A program made the translations under genes and the position numbers. Source: Hydractinia symbiolongicarpus (Eukaryota; Cnidaria; Hydrozoa; Anthoathecata; Hydractiniidae). Taken from it: DNA of 64,000 bases. This document shows positions 44,991-55,525 of this stretch, in pieces. The notes under the pieces were generated by a model. The model had not been told where the DNA came from, did no database searches, and was given only the letters and a program-made list of their open reading frames with translations. Numbering within the stretch: position 1 is the stretch's first letter; every line of letters starts with the position of its first letter. The stretch spans positions 3,237,001 through 3,301,000 of the forward strand of contig NC_079888.1 in assembly GCF_029227915.1 (NCBI RefSeq), given 5' to 3'.

Positions 44991-47900
44991 AAATTCTGCA
45001 TTATTACGTATAGTGCTTGACCATGTGCTTATATAGACGGATAGATGAAGACGGTGGTCTTTCTTAAGTGATTCGATGATCCGATGTTGAATGATCCAAC
45101 GATTGCTTACAATAATTTCACTTAAATTAATGATGTGATTCTCGACTTTCATGTCCAATCGTAAAAATAGGACCGCGTGTTTCTTGTCACATAATAGGCA
45201 GTCTGTTCACGTATGTTTGAATATACGGTAGTTCCTCCAGTGAAGATTGTCATTCAATTTCCTTATTGCTGTCACAAGTCATATGTCATAGGGAAGTTAG
45301 CCCTTATTGTAGAGCGCTCGCTTGGCATCTTAGAAGTATCGGCATCGATGCCCAGATTCTCCAACACTTGGTATTTTTGCGTATAGTGGTCGATCATGTG
45401 CATATCGTCAATCAAAGTGTCTGTATTAGTATGATAATACAATTAGAAATATGTTTAAGTCCTTCAACCAATGTATGTTGCATACCGCGCAGGCAATTTA
45501 CCCAATCCATTTTGCAAACGTCGGTAAAGGCCCTATACGTTAAAGGCGAAGTTGTGGATAAAGACGTTGTTCTTTCTTAAGTGATTCGATGATCCGATGT
45601 TAAATGATCCAACGATTGCTTACAATAATTTCACTTAAATTAATGATGTGATTCTCGGCTTTCATGTCCAATCGTAAAAATAGGACCGCGTGTTTCTTGT
45701 CACATAATAGGCAGTCTGTTCACGTATGTTTGAATATACGGTAGTTCCTCCAGTGAAGATTGTCATTCAATTTCCTTATTGCTGTCACAAGTCATATGTC
45801 ATAGGGAAGTTAGCCCTTATTGTAGAGCGCTCGCTTGGCATCTGAGAAGTATCGGCATCGATGCGCAGATTCTCCAACACTTGGTATTTTTGCGTATAGT
45901 GGTCGATCATGTGCATATCGTCAATCAAAGTGTCTGTTTTAGTATGATAATACAATTAGAAATATGTTTAAGTCCTTCAACCAATGTATGTTGCATACCG
46001 CGCAGGCAATTTACCCAATCCATTTTGCAAGCATCGGTAAAGGCACTATATGTTAAAGGCGAACTGTAGATGAAGACTGTGTTCTTTCTTAAGTGATTTG
46101 ATGATCCGATGCTGAATGATCCAACGATTGCTTACAATAATTTCACTTACATTAATGATGGGATTCTCAACTTTCATAGCATTCTGTATTATTGCCTATA
46201 GTGATGGATCATGGACATATTGTCAATCAAAGTGTCTGAAATATTATAATAAAGTAATTACAAATATATTTAAGTCCGTCAACCAATGTATGTTGCATAT
46301 CGCGCAGACAAATTACCCAATCCATTTTGCAAACATCTATAAAGGCACTATATGTTAAACGCGAAGTTGCAGATAAAGACGGTGTTCTTTCTTAAGTGAT
46401 TCGATGATCCGCTGCGGAATGATCTGACGATTGCTTACAAGAATTTCACTTACATTAATGATGGGATTCTCAACTTTCATTCCCAAACGTAAGAATTGGA
46501 CCACGTGTTTGTTGCCACATAATAGGCCGTGTTTTCACGTAAATTTGAAAATACGGTAGTTCGTCCAGTGAAGATTCTCATTCAATTTCCTTATTGCTGT
46601 AACAAGTCATATGTCATAGGGGAATTAGCTCATATGGTAGAGCGCTCGCTTCGCATGCGAGAGGTGCTGGGATCGATGCCCGGCTTCTCCAACAATCTGT
46701 AATATTGCGTCTAGTGGTCGATCATGTGCATATCGTCAATCAAGGTGTCTGCATTAGTATATTAAAGTAATTACAAATATATTTTTTAGTCCTTCAACCA
46801 ATGTATGTTGCATACGGCGCAGACAATTTACCCAATCCGTTTTGCAAACATCGGTAAGGGCACTATATGTTAAAGGCGAAGTTTCAGATAAAGACGGTGT
46901 TCTTTCTTAAGTGATTCGATGATCCGCTGCTTAATGATCTGACGAAAGCTTACAATGATTTCACTTACATTACTGATGCGATTCTCAACTTTCATAACCA
47001 AACGTAAGAATATGAGCGCGTGTTTCTTATCACATAGTAGGCAGTCTGTTCACGTCAATTTGAATATAAGGTAGTTCGTCGAGTGAAGATTCTTATTCAA
47101 TTTCATTGTGGCTGTCACAAGCCATACGTCATAGGGGATTAAGCTCATATGTTGTACCGCTAATTTGGTATGTTAGAAGTACCGGGATCGATACCCGGAT
47201 TCCCCAAAATTCTGCATTATTACGTATAGTGCTTGACCATGTGCTTATATAGACGGATAGATGAAGACGGTGGTCTTTCTTAAGTGATTCGATGATCTGA
47301 TGTTGAATGATCCAACGATTGCTTACAATAATTTCACTTAAATTAATGATGTGATTCTCGACTTTCATTTTCAATCGTAAAAATAGGACCGCGTGTTTCT
47401 TGTCACATAATAGGCAGTCTGTTCACGTATGTTTGAATATACGGTAGTTCCTCCAGTGAAGATTGTCATTCAATTTCCTTATTGCTGTCACAAGTCATAT
47501 GTCATAGGGAAGTTAGCCCTTATTGTAGAGCGCTCGCTTGGCATCTGAGAAGTAACGGCATCGATGCCTAGATTCTCCAACACTTGGTATTTTTGCGTAT
47601 AGTGGTCGATCATGTGCATATCGTCAATCAAAGTGTCTGTATTAGTATGATAATACAATTAGAAATATGTTTAAGTCCTTCAACCAATGTATGTTGCATA
47701 CCGCGCAGGCAATTTATCCAATCCATTTTGCAAACATCGGTAAAGGCACTATATGTTAAAGGCGAAGTTGTAGATGAAGACTGTGTTCTTTCTTAAGTGA
47801 TTTGATGATCCGATGCTGAATGATCCAACGATTGCTTACAATAATTTCACTTACATTAATGATGGAATTCTCAACTTTCATAGCATTCTGTATTATTGCC

Positions 47901-48760
47901 TATAGTGATGGATCATGGACATATCGTCAATCAAAGTGTCTGCAATATTATTAAAAAGTAATTACAAATATATTTAAGTCCTTCAACCAATGTATGTTGC
48001 ATATCGCGCAGACAAATTACCCAATCCATTTTGCAAACATCTATAAAGGCACTATATGTTAAACGCGAAGTTGCAGATAAAGACGGTGTTCTTTCTTAAG
48101 TGATTCGATGATCCGCTGCGGAATGATCCGACGATTGCTTACAAGAATTTCACTTACATTAATGATGGGATTCTCAATTTTCATACCCAAACGTAAGAAT
48201 TGGACCACGTGTTTCTTGCCACATAATAGGCCGTGTTTGCTCGTAAATTTAAGTATACGGTAGTTCGTGCAGTGAAGATTCTCATTCAATTTCCTTATTG
48301 CTGTCACAGGTCATATGTCATAGAGGAATTAGCTCATATGGTAGAGCGCTCGCTTGGCTTGCAAGAGGTACCGGATCGATGCCCGGATTCTCCAACATTC
48401 TGTATTATTGCGTATAGTGGTTGATACTGTGCATATCGTCAATCAAAATGTCTGCAATAGTATAATAAAATAATTATAAATATATTTAAGTCCTTCAACC
48501 AATATATATTGCATACCACGCAGACAATTTACCCAATCCATTTTGCAAACGTCGGTAAAGGCCCTATACGTTAAAGGCGAAGTTGTGGATAAAGACGTTG
48601 TTCTTTCTTAAGTGATTCAATGATCCGCTGCTGAATGATCCGACGATTGCTTACTATAATTTCACTTACATTAATGATGGGATTCTCAACTTTCGTACCC
48701 AAACGTAAGAATTGCACCACGTGTTTGTTGCCACATAATAGGCCGTGTTTTTACGTACAT

Positions 48761-49975
48761 TTTTGAGAGGATTGTATGGTTGTCAGTTTATATTGTTCGT
48801 GTTGCAAAATGCTGTTTTTTTGAAATTTTGTGTAAACTTTTGTGGAAATAGACCACATGCAATATATATACTGAAAAAACAAATCTTTGTAGAATCAGAC
48901 TTCACTGTAAGCTGTTGTAAAGCTGATGTCTTTATCGGTAAAAATAACAGCCATATTTTACTAATTAAGAAAAAATAAAACGAGTTTGAAAGTTAAAAAG
49001 TATTTATTTGTTAAGCTTTTCGTACACTAAGTACATCTTCAGACTATATAAACAACTCTGTCTTTATATTTCGTATTATAAATTATTGTTTGGGAGAACT
49101 AACTGTATGTGATGTAATTTTTGCTGGAAGAAAATTCCATGATTTCACGTTTTTGTTTTTCTTGAGAATTTTACAAAATTTTGTAGGGATAAATGTTTGC
49201 TGATAATAAAAAATTATATACTTAATGTTCTGACTGAAACTGTTTTTGTTTTTTATATTTTGTAATCTAAACGTGAGGACTGTATGCACTGAAATCACTG
49301 ATTTTTTTAAATGTGTTTCATAACCTTTTTGTAGAAGATTAATGGGTAATGGCAATATACGACATGCTGAATGAACTTATTTTTGTTAATTTAGATGTGT
49401 TTCTCAAAAACTGATCTGTTTTACATTTTGTGTAAACTTTTGTTTACGAACCATATACAATGTTTCCAAAATAATGATCTTTGTTGATTCAAGTTTATTC
49501 TTTGCTCATTGATTTTTTGACATGTAGGTTTGAAATTGTTGGTAAAGGGCAGTACGGAACTAAAAAGGAAAATTTTTGTGTTCTTAACTGGTTGATTTTT
49601 ACATTTTGTGTAAATTTTTGTGGGAGAGGATGGTATCCAAACGTAATGACTGATTTTTCTAGATTTAAATTTGATGTTTTCGAAACTATGGCTTTTTCAT
49701 ATTTTTGTATAATCTTTTAAGGGAAAGACAATATTTAAAATGTGTAAAATAACTTATATATTTGTTGATTTGCGCTAACTCTTGCAGGCCTCCTTTTTGA
49801 CATTTCAGAATAAAATACTGAGGGTTTTCAACGTAATCACTTAAGATGTACATATTTGAGATGCGTTATTTCTGAGATTATTATTATCTAACTGTCGGTG
49901 TTCTTATTGTCGGTTTTGTGAGTATTGGTGTTGTGAGTGTCGATGTTGTGAGTGTCGTTGTTGTAACTTTTTGTG
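48761..49975. other. A/T-rich stretch with diverged repeats
   Basis: The word TTTTGTGTAAACTTTTGTG and AACGTAATGACT/AACGTGAGGACT-like words recur several times (48820, 49260, 49425, 49605, 49830), suggesting an old tandem repeat. On the minus strand 49080-48990 has CTGAAGATG, a GTAC stem, CGAAAAG and AAATAAATA, resembling a Penelope-like terminal motif. No gene. Confidence 0.4.
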
Positions 49976-51816
49976 GAGAGAAGCGGAGGGCGCGTCAGCG
50001 CCCGGAGCGTAGCGGAGCCCATTTCCTCATTGCGGAGAGAGAGCCATTGCTCGAACGGAGCTATTTTCCTCGTTCCCATAAATATATTAGAGCGTAACGA
50101 ATTTCCGCGTTTTCTCCTAGTACATCAAATTTTAAAACGTCCGATTTTTGACCCACTTACCCAAATATTTTTTATGGTCATTTCTTCCGTGAAAATCCGG
50201 TTGGTCGAGACACGCCGTTTTCAGTTAAGATCAGGTCGGCATACAGCATTAGCCACGTGATTCATAAGTTACTCTTACTAATATCACATGACATTTCCTC
50301 AGATACATAGCGCTTGAAACGAAAATTTAGTTGATGATAGCTTGATGATAGGGTAGAAGGGTATTTTGAGAAAAACGAAGAAAGGGTATGTACAGCTAGT
50401 AGATCACTATTTCTTTACATTGATGAACCCCTTCTTATCCTTACTGCCACCTAAAGCTAGCTAGTATAAAACTGCCCACTTAGCTGGCATAATAACAGAA
50501 CTTAGATAACATAAAGCTAGCTTACTTTAACCGTTTAGCTAGCTATAAAAAAAGGGCTATAGCATAAAACTAGCTACAAAGCTAGCATAAAATTAACTAC
50601 ATAACTGGGATAAAACTACATTAAGGGGGAATAGAGAGCCATATTTTCATGGACGATTGTAGCTAGCTATATATATTGTAGACACGTCAGGAAATAAACT
50701 TTTTTAACCCTGCCGCTGCGCATACACCAGTGCGGCTAAAGTTACAGAAGGGAAAATTATTTCAATACTCGTTCAATCGTCAACATGTATTAAAAATCTC
50801 CAAGTGTATTCATTCTTTCTTACCTAATTTCACGATATGTATACAAATAATGTCCCAATAATTTCTGTTTTTGTAACTTGACCCGATCCTTACACATGTG
50901 GCTCTAATGATGTTTTTGTTCAGTCTGAAATAAGATATTTTTATCCTATTGTCATGAAGACTTGTTTGCAAACAAAACATATAGTGCTATTTGATTTTTA
51001 GCTGCACAGGCTAACAACAGGCTGTTTCTGCTGTGTTTTTGTAAACCGAAGTTGCAGTAAAGATTTTTTTTAAAAATGTATTACGGCTGTCCGATTTTAT
51101 GATATTTTTGATCTAACACAGAAACTTTTCCTATAAAATATTGCAGGATTCTTTAGGAGCGTAGAAACAGGTTTTGAACAGTGTTTTTATTTTTAAATGT
51201 TACAAAAACTTTTCCGCAAAATAAAATTGCTGAATGATTGTTTTAGCTGTGTTGGATAACAACAGGGTGTTTACTGTCTGTTTATTTGAACCAAAGTTTT
51301 TTCGGATGTGCGCCACAGTATATTTGTACTAATCACTCAGCCTAGTGTTAACGACAAGCTAATACCTGTGTTTCTATTTAACAGAAGTTGTGCTAAAGTT
51401 TTTTTGAAAGGGTTTGTTTACCTATACTAACGGCGCACCACAGATTAAAGTACATATATATTTTAACTTTTACCGGGAACATTTTGTGAAACAGTTTTCG
51501 CTATGACATGGCACAATATGTAAATTGTGTTTCTATTCAAGCTAAAGTTGAAGGAAATATATATTTTGTGAATCTGAAAAATATAATTACACACCCGACA
51601 CACCTTTAATGTTGTGTGTTTCACTCGATTTATGATATACTGCACACCTGTACTAAAGCGAGCCACCTGAATGTGTGGTACAGTTTAAAATTTGTATTAA
51701 TTGTTCCATCAAGCATTTAACGCCAGGTAACACAGTTGCTTGTGGCTTAACCAGCGTAAATTCCTAAGTGTATATAATACTCACCTGTAAAGTTTTGTAT
51801 ATATATTTATGTTTAT

Positions 51817-51885
51817 GCCCTGCTGGTCTAATGGCTATGACACTCATGCAAATGAGAGATCCAGGTTCAAATCCTGGACAGGGCT
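51817..51885 (+). pseudogene. tRNA-like sequence with short anticodon arm
   Basis: 69 nt. Intact A box (TGGTCTAATGGC), D stem GTC/GAC, T arm CCAGG TTCAAAT CCTGG and B box; acceptor GCCCTG/CAGGGC. The anticodon arm is CTCAT-GCAA-ATGAG, three nt short, so it cannot be a standard tRNA. Followed by AGGAAAAA and TTGCACCTA as in the second copy. Confidence 0.6.
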
Positions 51886-52262
51886 AGGAAAAACATAATT
51901 ATCTTGCACCTACAACAACCAGGTTTTCATATAATAGGTAATCTTTGAGTAAGACTTCTCTGATTATTTCTATATCTTGACTTTTTAATGTTGTTGTCAT
52001 TGGAACCAAGTTAATCTCAGATTTATCAAAAAATGATATGTCGTTATGACCAATTGTTTAAATACTTGTAATGGCACATAATTCTGCTATGATTCACTGT
52101 GTATTGACCTGAGATAAATTTGAGACTTTTTTTTGAGATATTGAACTTGAAATATTTGCACCTCAATATTTTCTATACTCCTGGACTAATATGATACTTA
52201 ACTTAGACATATTGAGTATACGCAATGTTTGAGTTGTAAGGTGGAGATTTTCTATTAAAGTC

Positions 52263-52490
52263 ATGCACCCCTGCCTTGCCGTTCCATTGCCTTGCCAGCA
52301 CTGACCGTGCCTTTCTTTGCCTACCCTTCCTATGCCTTTTCTGGTGCCTGCCTACTATGTCCTTGCCTGTGGCTCCCATCATGCCTTTCCTACCCCTGCC
52401 TTCCTGATTCCTATTTCCTTGCCTGCCTTTGCCCTTTCCTTGCCGTGCTTAATGCCTTTGCCTTGGCAACCTCTCCGCAACACTTTCTAT
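52263..52490 (+). repeat. Pyrimidine-rich low-complexity tract
   Basis: Dense C/T with repeated TGCCTTNCC and CCTGCC words on the + strand. Open frames in it are by-products of composition. Confidence 0.7.
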
Positions 52491-53873
52491 ATTGATAACT
52501 ACAGTAAAGATTTTTTTGCGGAGAGAAGCGGAGGGCGCGTCAGCGCCCGGAGCGTAGCGAAGCCCATTTCCTCATTAAATAAGCCAAATATAAAAGAAAA
52601 AGGAAGTACGGTGGAGAGTATATAGGATTTCTATACGATTTCCGCGCCTCGTCCCCCTATACATCAAAAATATCCAAAATTCGGCCGTTTTTGAGTCAGT
52701 TTCCCAGCGATTTAATATGGTCATTCTTAATTACATTTTTTAGTAAGCGAGACAATATGATTTTAGCACGGCGATGGAGTTTTTGTTGTTTTTTAACCAA
52801 GCGTAAGTAGTGCTGTTTCTAGTTGAGATTAAGTTTGCCTACAATTTTTAGCCACGTGATACACATATTAATTTTACTAATATCACATGACTTTTTTCTC
52901 GGACACATAGCGCCTCAAACTCAAACTTTCGTTAATCTAAGCTATATCGCAACTGACGGAAGGGCTTGTTCAAGAAAACGAAGAAAGGGTATGTTTTTAG
53001 CTAGCTAGTATATCACTATTCCTTTACATGTAATGAACTCTTTCTTATTCTCACTCACACTTAAGGCTAGCTAGCATAAAACTACTGACTGAGCTGGCTG
53101 GCATAAAATAGAGCAATAGAACAAACATATAACATATACAGCTAGCATAAAACTGGCTACAGAGCTAGCATAAATTTAACTACTTAGCTGGCATAAAATT
53201 AGCTAATTAGGCTAGCATAAAATTATCTACATAGCTAGCTAGCATAGAAAAATTCTTTTGGACTGATTTTCAATGAGATAGGCCACCTAGCTTATACTTA
53301 TGACACAGTATATAAGTGATATAATTCTACTCTGATTAGGAATGTCCCATTACATAGCTTGTTCTAGCGACAATCCACAATCGTCCAATTTTATACCAAA
53401 GTTCAAGGGCAAAAAATGTTTAGCGAAATCAGCAAAAGTACATACCTATATATAATTCTACAGATACTTCCCTTCCCACTTACGAGGTCAAGTTGGGAAC
53501 TTTATAACATTGAATGTTATAGAGGGGGTGAGAGCCATATTTTTGTGAATGATTGTAGCTATGATGTAGGAACATCACAAAAGAAGCGGTGTAGTAGACA
53601 TTGCCATGTTATAGATCAGGAAATTAACTTTTTTAACCCTGCCGGTGAGCATACACCGTGTGGATTAAATGACAAATGGAAATTATTTCTATATTGACAT
53701 CTATATTTTTTATTAAGCCATTTTAAATTCTGACAAGTGGTTCTTGTGCAATCGTCAACATGTATTGAAAATCTTTAAATATCTATATATATATCGCATT
53801 CATTTTTTGACAGAAATTATTTCTATATCAAATAACCTTTTTTTACATCAACGTCTACAATTTCTGTTACAGG

Positions 53874-54307
53874 GAGCGTTCACATATTACGTAATCAAGT
53901 AGGGGGAGGGGGGTCAACTAAAATCAGCCAAAGTGGTTTAATAACATAAGCAAATCAAAAAAAATTAACAGCATATTTTATCAAGAGTGTGAAACATATC
54001 AATTATATCTAAAACATTTGTATTGGCCTTATTCTATATCTTAAATGTAAAATATAAAAGTAAAATATAAAACTGTAAATATTTAAAACTTTTGTAGGGT
54101 CTGGTATAAATACTAGCATCTGTTTTAAGACAAACAGTATTTGTTTTCATTCATAAACTAATGCTTAACGGATTTTTTTTAGGGGGGGTTAAGTAGATGA
54201 TGACGTAATTTTGGGAGGAGGGTCAACCAAATGATTACGACTGATTACATGGGGGTGGGAGGAGTAGAAAATAGGCAAATAATTTATTACGTAATATGTG
54301 AACGCTC
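53874..54307. mobile_element. 434-bp MITE with perfect 22-bp TIRs
   Basis: Perfect inverted ends at 53874-53895 and 54286-54307, beginning GAGCGTTCACATATTACG. Inner parts are G/C-strand-asymmetric (GGGGGAGGGGGG, GGGGGTGGGAGGAG). No ORF. Target duplication not clear, so the superfamily is open. Confidence 0.75.
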
Positions 54308-54387
54308 ACTTAAAAAGGTTATTTAACTAGACGTTACTGTTAAGTTCTTGTTATGATGTGCAACTGTAAAATTATGCACGCATTTAT

Positions 54388-54456
54388 CCCCTGTTGGTCT
54401 AATGGTTAAGACACTCTTGCAAATGAGAGATTTAGGTTCGAATCCTAAACAGGGCT
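54388..54456 (+). pseudogene. tRNA-like sequence with odd anticodon arm
   Basis: 69 nt, A box TGGTCTAATGGTTAA, T arm TTAGG TTCGAAT CCTAA, acceptor CCCTGT/ACAGGG. Anticodon arm CTCT-TGCAAATG-AGAG contains TGCAAA, which looks Cys-like (GCA), but spacing is wrong for a standard tRNA. Duplicate of 51817-51885. Confidence 0.6.
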
Positions 54457-54760
54457 AGGAAAAAAACTTGCACCTATAGATATTGAGACAAGTGAATCTT
54501 TGGAAAATATAAAATTACGTACAGCACACAAACCACGTGCTGGTGATCATTTCGGGTAGAAATAGTCATTATGACAAATTAGAGCATTTGTTAGTCTGTC
54601 CTAAAAAACTTATATTCTTTTTAGCAGAAGAGCCTGAACTTTATTATGAATAAAATGATAAATTCAGCCTTTATAATGTTTTTTTACAACTTTGCCCCTA
54701 GTATTTCTTTGCTTTTGTCATGAAAATTATGGTGAAAACGAAAGGTTATGTAGAGCTAGC

Positions 54761-55269
54761 ATATCACTATTTTTTCACATGTAATGAACTCCTTCACCTT
54801 CAAAGAGATAATTCACACCCCTAAAGCTAGCTAACTAAAGCATGAGAGAATTTGTTAGTGACATGCCTAGATTTTCTAGCTAGCTACACATACTAAACTG
54901 AATACATAGGTAGCTAAATTTTATTAAAATCACCAGCTTCAGCGTGCTAAGATTAAATTTTTAGAGACCTTGATATTTACATCAAATATACATCCTAACA
55001 AACAAGTTTTATTCTGAAAATAAAATGCCATAATATTTAATTAAGATATCATGTATCCAATGTAATAAATTTTTAATAGAGGAAAAAAAAACAAAAAAAC
55101 TAATACATAAGCGTAAATAATTTTTCCAAAACAAACATATATTGATTTAATTGGATAAAATGGATCACGTGAAGTTTTTGAAACACAAACATTTTTCGCT
55201 TTGATTGGACAAAATAGATCACGTGATTTAGCGACCGAAATATACTTTTTCGGCGCCACTTTTTTTTCA
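54761..55269. other. Intergenic, no gene seen
   Basis: The start (to about 54840) continues the partial third copy of the duplicated unit. 55150-55240 has two copies of TTGGA(T/C)AAAAT(G/A)GATCACGTGA. No ORF. Confidence 0.5.
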
Positions 55270-55273
55270 AACC

Positions 55274-55292
55274 CTCTGGTAATTTACCAGAG
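55274..55292. repeat. 9-bp hairpin near the 5' end of the Helitron
   Basis: CTCTGGTAA / TTACCAGAG around a single T. Followed by a GC-rich GCGCG. It may mark the element's left end. Confidence 0.4.
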
Positions 55293-55398
55293 CGCGTTGG
55301 TTTTGTTTGTTTGAACTTTTGGATACTTCACAGATTATTGGATAAGTATTATTTGATAATTTTTTCTGTGTCTTTTACTAGCAAACAAACAAACATTT

Positions 55399-55490
55399 AG
55401 GTGCAAAGTGCAGCTAGGTGCATCTTTTACTAGATTATTATTTACTGTTTAAATCTTATTTAGGTGCAAAAAACTGCAGCTAGGTGCATC
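55399..55490 (+). repeat. Direct repeats in the Helitron 5' leader
   Basis: AGGTGCAAAGTGCAGCTAGG... at 55399-55424 and AGGTGCAAAAAACTGCAGCT... at 55462-55490, both ending CTAGGTGCATC. They lie 36-127 bp before the first start codon. Confidence 0.6.
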
Positions 55491-55525
55491 GTTAATACTA
55501 ATTTACTTGTAAAAAAAAAACAATC

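Larger units (their letters stand above)
25195..48760 (+). repeat. Satellite array of ~511-bp monomers with tRNA-Ala-like genes
   Basis: Monomers are aligned by the words TTCGTCCAGTGAAGATTCTCATTC, then the tRNA-like gene, TATTATTGCGTATAGTGG, AATATATTTAAGTCCTTCAA, TGTATGTTGCATACCGC and CTTAAGTGATTCGATGATCC. tRNA-like starts I could place: 25314, 25828, 26339, 26852, 27362, 27873, 28387, 28900, 29414, 29927, 30436, 30911, 31424, 33626, 33749, 34261, 34772, 35283 (5' truncated), 35642, 36153, 37108, 37620, 38096, 39052, 40006, 40518, 40994, 41949, 42901, 43413, 43889, 44403, 44918, 45290, 45803, 46619, 47134, 47506, 48323. Usual spacing is 509-515 bp; 476, 372, ~955 and ~816 bp spacings mark monomers with deletions, some of which lost the tRNA. 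Only four copies have fully paired stems. I see no T-run right after the tRNA ends, so Pol III termination is not evident. Confidence 0.9.
44403..48760 (+). repeat. Higher-order repeat, period 2,216 bp
   Basis: 44403, 44918, 45290 recur at 46619, 47134, 47506, each +2,216. The second copy ends in the degenerate right edge of the array (last tRNA-like 48323-48394). Confidence 0.8.
49976..52517 (+). repeat. ~2.55-kb duplicated unit, first copy
   Basis: Begins with a GC-rich block (GAGGGCGCGTCAGCGCCCGG, itself a hairpin) that recurs at 52522. Shared order in both copies: TTTCCGCG, CACGTGAT, AATATCACATGAC, AACGAAGAAAGGGTATGT, a TAGCTAGC-rich stretch with repeated GCATAAAACTAGCTAC-like words, CAATCGTCAACATGTATT, then a tRNA-like sequence. 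From about 50930 to 51790 it contains a segment related to the Helitron at 31573 (words GCTTTAGTACAGGT, GGTTAAGCCACAAG on the opposite strand). Confidence 0.7.
52518..54760 (+). repeat. ~2.55-kb duplicated unit, second copy
   Basis: Same order of words as 49976-52517, diverged. Carries its own MITE (53874-54307) and a tRNA-like sequence 2,571 bp after the first. A third, partial copy starts near 54730 (GAAAACGAAAGGTTATGT, TAGCATATCACTATT, ACATGTAATGAACTCC). Confidence 0.65.

Noticed and set aside
36129-48424. Many repeated 60-104-codon open frames in the array (for example 36606-36848 and its copies)
   Set aside because: They recur only because the satellite recurs, cross the tRNA-like genes in some copies and have no start context or coding bias.
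25195-48760. CRISPR-like or rRNA-like array
   Set aside because: Units are ~511 bp with no short direct repeats and unique spacers, and no rRNA sequence; it is a tRNA-bearing satellite.
52292-52625. Open frames in the CT-rich tract
   Set aside because: Composition-driven, overlapping in two frames, and no recognisable domain.
51817-54456. Functional tRNA-Cys genes
   Set aside because: TGCAAA suggests GCA, but the anticodon arm is too short or mispaired in both copies.
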